Source of the DNA: Apostichopus japonicus
Lineage: Eukaryota; Echinodermata; Holothuroidea; Aspidochirotida; Stichopodidae
Direction of reading: 5' to 3'
Length of the DNA stretch: 64,000 nucleotides
Assembly: GCF_037975245.1 (NCBI RefSeq)
Contig: NC_092564.1
Span: forward strand, 10,518,484-10,582,483
Of this stretch, positions 56,801 to 64,000 are shown in pieces. Position 1 is the stretch's first letter, and each line of letters opens with the position of its first letter. The translations under genes and the position numbers were made by a program. The notes below the pieces were generated by a model, which was given only the letters and a program-made list of their open reading frames with translations, searched no databases and was not told the DNA's origin.

Positions 56801-59800
56801 AGAGTCTCGATCTTCAGCTCGTACAGTGCGCCAAGCCATCGCGCCACTGTATGGACTGAGATATTAGGTGGATTAACTAATACTTACAGCTCCCCGTGTA
56901 GGCACTTGCTGTAAAAGATCGGCAAAAGACGTCATCACCCGGGGTTCGAACCACGGATGCAAAAGAGAGTCTCGATCTTCAGCTCGTACAGTGCGCCAAG
57001 CCATCGCGCCACTGTATGGACTGAGATATTAGGTGGATTAACTAATACTTACAGCTCCCCGTGTAGGCACTTGCTGTAAAAGATCGGCAAAAGACGTCAT
57101 CACCCGGGGTTCGAACCACGGATGCAAAAGAGAGTCTCGATCTTCAGCTCGTACAGTGCGCCAAGGAATCGCGCCACTGTATGGACTGAGATATTAGGTG
57201 GATTAACTAATACTTACAGCTCCCCGTGTAGGCACTTGCTGTAAAAGATCGGCAAAAGACGTCATCACCCGGGGTTCGAACCACGGATGCAAAAGAGAGT
57301 CTCGATCTTCAGCTCGTACAGTGCGCCAAGCCATCGCGCCACTGTATGGACTGAGATATTAGGTGGATTAACTAATACTTACAGCTCCCCGTGTAGGCAC
57401 TTGCTGTAAAAGATCGGCAAAAGACGTCATCACCCGGGGTTCGAACTACGGATGCAAAAGAGAGTCTCGATCTTCAGCTCGTACAGTGCGCCAAGCCATC
57501 GCGCCACTGTATGGACTGAGATATTAGGTGGATTAACTAATACTTACAGCTCCCCGTGTAGGCACTTGCTGTAAAAGATCGGCAAAAGACGTCATCACCC
57601 GGGGTTCGAACCACGGATGCAAAAGAGAGTCTCGATCTTCAGCTCGTACAGTGCGCCAAGCCATCGCGCCACTGTATGGACTGAGATATTAGGTGGATTA
57701 ACTAATACTTACAGCTCCCCGTGTAGGCACTTGCTGTAAAAGATCGGCAAAAGACGTCATCACCCGGGGTTCGAACTACGGATGCAAAAGAGAGTCTCGA
57801 TCTTCAGCTCGTACAGTGCGCCAAGCCATCGCGCCACTGTATGGACTGAGATATTAGGTGGATTAACTAATACTTACAGCTCCCCGTGTAGGCACTTGCT
57901 GTAAAAGATCGGCAAAAGACGTCATCACCCGGGGCTCGAACCACGGATGCAAAAGAGAGTCTCGATCTTCAGCTCGTACAGTGCGCCAAGCCATCGCGCC
58001 ACTGTATGGACTGAGATATTAGGTGGATTAACTAATACTTACAGCTCCCCGTGTAGGCACTTGCTGTAAAAGATCGGCAAAAGACGTCATCACCCGGGGC
58101 TCGAACCACGGATGCAAAAGAGAGTCTCGATCTTCAGCTCGTACAGTGCGCCAAGCCATCGCGCCACTGTATGGACTGAGATATTAGGTGGATTAACTAA
58201 TACTTACAGCTCCCCGTGTAGGCACTTGCTGTAAAAGATCGGCAAAAGACGTCATCACCCGGGGTTCGAACCACGGATGCAAAAGAGAGTCTCGATCTTC
58301 AGCTCGTACAGTGCGCCAAGCCATCGCGCCACTGTATGGACTGAGATATTAGGTGGATTAACTAATACTTACAGCTCCCCGTGTAGGCACTTGCTGTAAA
58401 AGATCGGCAAAAGACGTCATCACCCGGGGTTCGAACCACGGATGCAAAAGAGAGTCTCGATCTTCAGCTCGTACAGTGCGCCAAGCCATCGCGCCACTGT
58501 ATGGACTGAGATATTAGGTGGATTAACTAATACTTACAGCTCCCCGTGTAGGCACTTGCTGTAAAAGATCGGCAAAAGACGTCATCACCCGGGGTTCGAA
58601 CCACGGATGCAAAAGAGAGTCTCGATCTTCAGCTCGTACAGTGCGCCAAGCCATCGCGCCACTGTATGGACTGAGATATTAGGTGGATTAACTAATACTT
58701 ACAGCTCCCCGTGTAGGCACTTGCTGTAAAAGATCGGCAAAAGACGTCATCACCCGGGGTTCGAACCACGGATGCAAAAGAGAGTCTCGATCTTCAGCTC
58801 GTACAGTGCGCCAAGCCATCGCGCCACTGTATGGACTGAGATATTAGGTGGATTAACTAATACTTACAGCTCCCCGTGTAGGCACTTGCTGTAAAAGATC
58901 GGCAAAAGACGTCATCACCCGGGGTTCGAACCACGGATGCAAAAGAGAGTCTCGATCTTCAGCTCGTACAGTGCGCCAAGCCATCGCGCCACTGTATGGA
59001 CTGAGATATTAGGTGGATTAACTAATACTTACAGCTCCCCGTGTAGGCACTTGCTGTAAAAGATCGGCAAAAGACGTCATCACCCGGGGTTCGAACCACG
59101 GATGCAAAAGAGAGTCTCGATCTTCAGCTCGTACAGTGCGCCAAGCCATCGCGCCACTGTATGGACTGAGATATTAGGTGGATTAACTAATACTTACAGC
59201 TCCCCGTGTAGGCACTTGCTGTAAAAGATCGGCAAAAGACGTCATCACCCGGGGTTCGAACCACGGATGCAAAAGAGAGTCTCGATCTTCAGCTCGTACA
59301 GTGCGCCAAGCCATCGCGCCACTGTATGGACTGAGATATTAGGTGGATTAACTAATACTTACAGCTCCCCGTGTAGGCACTTGCTGTAAAAGATCGGCAA
59401 AAGACGTCATCACCCGGGGTTCGAACCACGGATGCAAAAGAGAGTCTCGATCTTCAGCTCGTACAGTGCGCCAAGCCATCGCGCCACTGTATGGACTGAG
59501 ATATTAGGTGGATTAACTAATACTTACAGCTCCCCGTGTAGGCACTTGCTGTAAAAGATCGGCAAAAGACGTCATCACCCGGGGTTCGAACCACGGATGC
59601 AAAAGAGAGTCTCGATCTTCAGCTCGTACAGTGCGCCAAGCCATCGCGCCACTGTATGGACTGAGATATTAGGTGGATTAACTAATACTTACAGCTCCCC
59701 GTGTAGGCACTTGCTGTAAAAGATCGGCAAAAGACGTCATCACCCGGGGTTCGAACCACGGATGCAAAAGAGAGTCTCGATCTTCAGCTCGTACAGTGCG

Positions 59801-62800
59801 CCAAGCCATCGCGCCACTGTATGGACTGAGATATTAGGTGGATTAACTAATACTTACAGCTCCCCGTGTAGGCACTTGCTGTAAAAGATCGGCAAAAGAC
59901 GTCATCACCCGGGGTTCGAACCACGGATGCAAAAGAGAGTCTCGATCTTCAGCTCGTACAGTGCGCCAAGCCATCGCGCCACTGTATGGACTGAGATATT
60001 AGGTGGATTAACTAATACTTACAGCTCCCCGTGTAGGCACTTGCTGTAAAAGATCGGCAAAAGACGTCATCACCCGGGGTTCGAACCACGGATGCAAAAG
60101 AGAGTCTCGATCTTCAGCTCGTACAGTGCGCCAAGCCATCGCGCCACTGTATGGACTGAGATATTAGGTGGATTAACTAATACTTACAGCTCCCCGTGTA
60201 GGCACTTGCTGTAAAAGATCGGCAAAAGACGTCATCACCCGGGGTTCGAACCACGGATGCAAAAGAGAGTCTCGATCTTCAGCTCGTACAGTGCGCCAAG
60301 CCATCGCGCCACTGTATGGACTGAGATATTAGGTGGATTAACTAATACTTACAGCTCCCCGTGTAGGCACTTGCTGTAAAAGATCGGCAAAAGACGTCAT
60401 CACCCGGGGTTCGAACCACGGATGCAAAAGAGAGTCTCGATCTTCAGCTCGTACAGTGCGCCAAGCCATCGCGCCACTGTATGGACTGAGATATTAGGTG
60501 GATTAACTAATACTTACAGCTCCCCGTGTAGGCACTTGCTGTAAAAGATCGGCAAAAGACGTCATCACCCGGGGTTCGAACCACGGATGCAAAAGAGAGT
60601 CTCGATCATCAGCTCGTACAGTGCGCCAAGCCATCGCGCCACCGTATGGACTGAGATATTAGGTGGATTAACTAATACTTACAGCTCCCCGTGTAGGCAC
60701 TTGCTGTAAAAGATCGGCAAAAGACGTCATCACCCGGGGTTCGAACCACGGATGCAAAAGAGAGTCTCGATCATCAGCTCGTACAGTGCGCCAAGCCATC
60801 GCGCCACTGTATGGACTGAGATATTAGGTGGATTAACTAATACTTACAGCTCCCCGTGTAGGCACTTGCTGTAAAAGATCGGCAAAAGACGTCATCACCC
60901 GGGGTTCGAACCACGGATGCAAAAGAGAGTCTCGATCTTCAGCTCGTACAGTGCGCCAAGCCATCGCGCCACTGTATGGACTGAGATATTAGGTGGATTA
61001 ACTAATACTTACAGCTCCCCGTGTAGGCACTTGCTGTAAAAGATCGGCAAAAGACGTCATCACCCGGGGTTCGAACCACGGATGCAAAAGAGAGTCTCGA
61101 TCTTCAGCTCGTACAGTGCGCCAAGCCATCGCGCCACTGTATGGACTGAGATATTAGGTGGATTAACTAATACTTACAGCTCCCCGTGTAGGCACTTGCT
61201 GTAAAAGATCGGCAAAAGACGTCATCACCCGGGGCTCGAACCACGGATGCAAAAGAGAGTCTCGATCTTCAGCTCGTACAGTGCGCCAAGCCATCGCGCC
61301 ACTGTATGGACTGAGATATTAGGTGGATTAACTAATACTTACAGCTCCCCGTGTAGGCACTTGCTGTAAAAGATCGGCAAAAGACGTCATCACCCGGGGT
61401 TCGAACCACGGATGCAAAAGAGAGTCTCGATCTTCAGCTCGTACAGTGCGCCAAGCCATCGCGCCACTGTATGGACTGAGATATTAGGTGGATTAACTAA
61501 TACTTACAGCTCCCCGTGTAGGCACTTGCTGTAAAAGATCGGCAAAAGACGTCATCACCCGGGGTTCGAACCACGGATGCAAAAGAGAGTCTCGATCTTC
61601 AGCTCGTACAGTGCGCCAAGCCATCGCGCCACTGTATGGACTGAGATATTAGGTGGATTAACTAATACTTACAGCTCCCCGTGTAGGCACTTGCTGTAAA
61701 AGATCGGCAAAAGACGTCATCACCCGGGGTTCGAACCACGGATGCAAAAGAGAGTCTCGATCTTCAGCTCGTACAGTGCGCCAAGCCATCGCGCCACTGT
61801 ATGGACTGAGATATTAGGTGGATTAACTAATACTTACAGCTCCCCGTGTAGGCACTTGCTGTAAAAGATCGGCAAAAGACGTCATCACCCGGGCTTCGAA
61901 CCACGGATGCAAAAGAGAGTCTCGATCTTCAGCTCGTACAGTGCGCCAAGCCATCGCGCCACTGTATGGACTGAGATATTAGGTGGATTAACTAATACTT
62001 ACAGCTCCCCGTGTAGGCACTTGCTGTAAAAGATCGGCAAAAGACGTCATCACCCGGGGTTCGAACCACGGATGCAAAAGAGAGTCTCGATCTTCAGCTC
62101 GTACAGTGCGCCAAGCCATCGCGCCACTGTATGGACTGAGATATTAGGTGGATTAACTAATACTTACAGCTCCCCGTGTAGGCACTTGCTGTAAAAGATC
62201 GGCAAAAGACGTCATCACCCGGGGTTCGAACCACGGATGCAAAAGAGAGTCTCGATCTTCAGCTCGTACAGTGCGCCAAGCCATCGCGCCACTGTATGGA
62301 CTGAGATATTAGGTGGATTAACTAATACTTACAGCTCCCCGTGTAGGCACTTGCTGTAAAAGATCGGCAAAAGACGTCATCACCCGGGGTTCGAACCACG
62401 GATGCAAAAGAGAGTCTCGATCTTCAGCTCGTACAGTGCGCCAAGCCATCGCGCCACTGTATGGACTGAGATATTAGGTGGATTAACTAATACTTACAGC
62501 TCCCCGTGTAGGCACTTGCTGTAAAAGATCGGCAAAAGACGTCATCACCCGGGGTTCGAACCACGGATGCAAAAGAGAGTCTCGATCTTCAGCTCGTACA
62601 GTGCGCCAAGCCATCGCGCCACTGTATGGACTGAGATATTAGGTGGATTAACTAATACTTACAGCTCCCCGTGTAGGCACTTGCTGTAAAAGATCGGCAA
62701 AAGACGTCATCACCCGGGGTTCGAACCACGGATGCAAAAGAGAGTCTCGATCTTCAGCTCGTACAGTGCGCCAAGCCATCGCGCCACTGTATGGACTGAG

Positions 62801-64000
62801 ATATGAGGTGGATTAACTAATACTTACAGCTCCCCGTGTAGGCACTTGCTGTAAAAGATCGGCAAAAGACGTCATCACCCGGGGTTCGAACCACGGATGC
62901 AAAAGAGAGTCTCGATCTTCAGCTCGTACAGTGCGCCAAGCCATCGCGCCACTGTATGGACTGAGATATTAGGTGGATTAACTAATACTTACAGCTCCCC
63001 GTGTAGGCACTTGCTGTAAAAGATCGGCAAAAGACGTCATCACCCGGGGTTCGAACCACGGATGCAAAAGTGAGTCTCGATCTTCAGCTCGTACAGTGCG
63101 CCAAGCCATCGCGCCACTGTATGGACTGAGATATTAGGTGGATTAACTAATACTTACAGCTCCCCGTGTAGGCACTTGCTGTAAAAGATCGGCAAAAGAC
63201 GTCATCACCCGGGGTTCGAACCACGGATGCAAAAGAGAGTCTCGATCTTCAGCTCGTACAGTGCGCCAAGCCATCGCGCCACTGTATGGACTGAGATATT
63301 AGGTGGATTAACTAATACAGCTCCCCGTGTAGGCACTTGCTGTAAAAGATCGGCAAAAGACGTCATCACCCGGGGTTCGAACTACGGATGCAAAAGAGAG
63401 TCTCGATCTTCAGCTCGTACAGTGCGCCGAGCCATCGCGCCACTGTATGGACTGAGATATTAGGTGGATTAACTAATACTTACAGCTCCCCGTGTAGGCA
63501 CTTGCTGTAAAAGATCGGCAAAAGACGTCATCACCCGGGGCTCGAACCACGGATGCAAAAGAGAGTCTCGATCTTCAGCTCGTACAGTGCGCCAAGCCAT
63601 CGCGCCACTGTATGGACTGAGATATTAGGTGGATTAACTAATACTTACAGCTCCCCGTGTAGGCACTTGCTGTAAAAGATCGGCAAAAGACGTCATCACC
63701 CGGGGCTCGAACCACGGATGCAAAAGAGAGTCTCGATCTTCAGCTCGTACAGTGCGCCAAGCCATCGCGCCACTGTATGGACTGAGATATTAGGTGGATT
63801 AACTAATACTTACAGCTCCCCGTGTAGGCACTTGCTGTAAAAGATCGGCAAAAGACGTCATCACCCGCGGTTCGAACCACGGATGCAAAAGAGAGTCTCG
63901 ATCTTCAGCTCGTACAGTGCGCCAAGCCATCGCGCCACTGTATGGACTGAGATATTAGGTGGATTAACTAATACTTACAGCTCCCCGTGTAGGCACTTGC
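50806..64000 (-). repeat. tRNA-like satellite array 3 (165-bp unit, ~80 units, runs off the window)
   Basis: About 80 head-to-tail units of exactly 165 bp, apart from a 4-bp deletion (TTAC) at ~63318. The minus strand of each unit carries TGGCGCGATGGCTTGGCGC (A-box-like, with a perfect GCGC/GCGC D stem), then TGCATCCGTGGTTCGAACCC with a canonical B box GGTTCGAACCC, then CTTTTGCC and CTTTTAC T-runs. A CTCTTTTGC T-run also lies between the boxes. The spacer holds CTAATACTTACAGCTCCCCG and GTAAAAGATCGGCAAAAG. Internal units are nearly identical; the first is the most diverged. Acceptor bases do not pair, so these are tRNA-derived repeats, not tRNA genes. Right end not reached. Confidence 0.9.

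Noticed and set aside
63227-63463. 78-codon frame at the end of the satellite
   Set aside because: It is created by the 4-bp deletion at ~63318 that joins two frames; other units lack it.
50806-64000. CRISPR-like array
   Set aside because: Whole 165-bp units repeat without unique spacers, and the genome is eukaryotic.
50806-64000. CENP-B box in the satellite
   Set aside because: TTCGAACC with a nearby CCGGG looks similar at first sight, but the spacing and the required A and CGGG positions do not match the box core.

Overview
This is a repeat-saturated stretch of a metazoan nuclear genome, most like a marine invertebrate (an echinoderm- or hemichordate-type deuterostome is my guess, not shown). 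Evidence: spliced exons with GT/AG borders, an SRP68 3' end, an ABCC (MRP) exon, a Ty3/Gypsy element, a Penelope-like element, a Jockey-type LINE, hAT-type MITEs and tRNA-derived repeats. There are no operons, no CRISPR and no bacterial genes. All calls come from reading the sequence by eye; no search was run.

Layout. 0-1 kb: one ABCC nucleotide-binding-domain exon, a ~65-bp minisatellite and a partial second copy of the exon start. 1-5.6 kb: a decayed two-ORF LINE. 5.85-7.43 kb: the last two coding exons of SRP68 (+ strand), the best host gene here. 9-10.3 kb: a GC-rich minisatellite, a tRNA-Ala-like relic and a short array of tRNA-like units. 10.7-16.5 kb: nested inverted-repeat elements, a second LINE fragment, and a 1.6-kb foldback element whose arms are 21-bp-period palindromes. 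17-21.5 kb: TA microsatellites, a possible minus-strand host gene and small nonautonomous elements. 21.5-24.1 kb: a Penelope-like element with flanking direct repeats. 25-40 kb: relics of a transposase family, copies of a MITE with TTAA target sites, two hAT-type MITEs and a P2RX7_C-like pseudogene. 41.0-46.1 kb: a complete but dead Ty3/Gypsy element with LTRs, primer-binding site, polypurine tract and 5-bp target duplication. 47.9-50.0 kb: a 13-unit, 157-bp tRNA-like array. 50.8-64.0 kb (to the window edge): about 80 units of a 165-bp tRNA-like satellite.

The main discovery candidate is that the three tandem arrays (9.4, 47.9 and 50.8 kb) look like diverged members of one family. On the minus strand each unit carries a tRNA-like module (A box, B box and a downstream T-run), and the units also share the spacer outside that module. 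The largest array shows homogenised units, a more diverged edge unit and a visible 9-unit duplication. LINE 3' tails lie close to all three arrays, which suggests an origin as SINEs followed by tandem amplification. The function, if any, is unknown.
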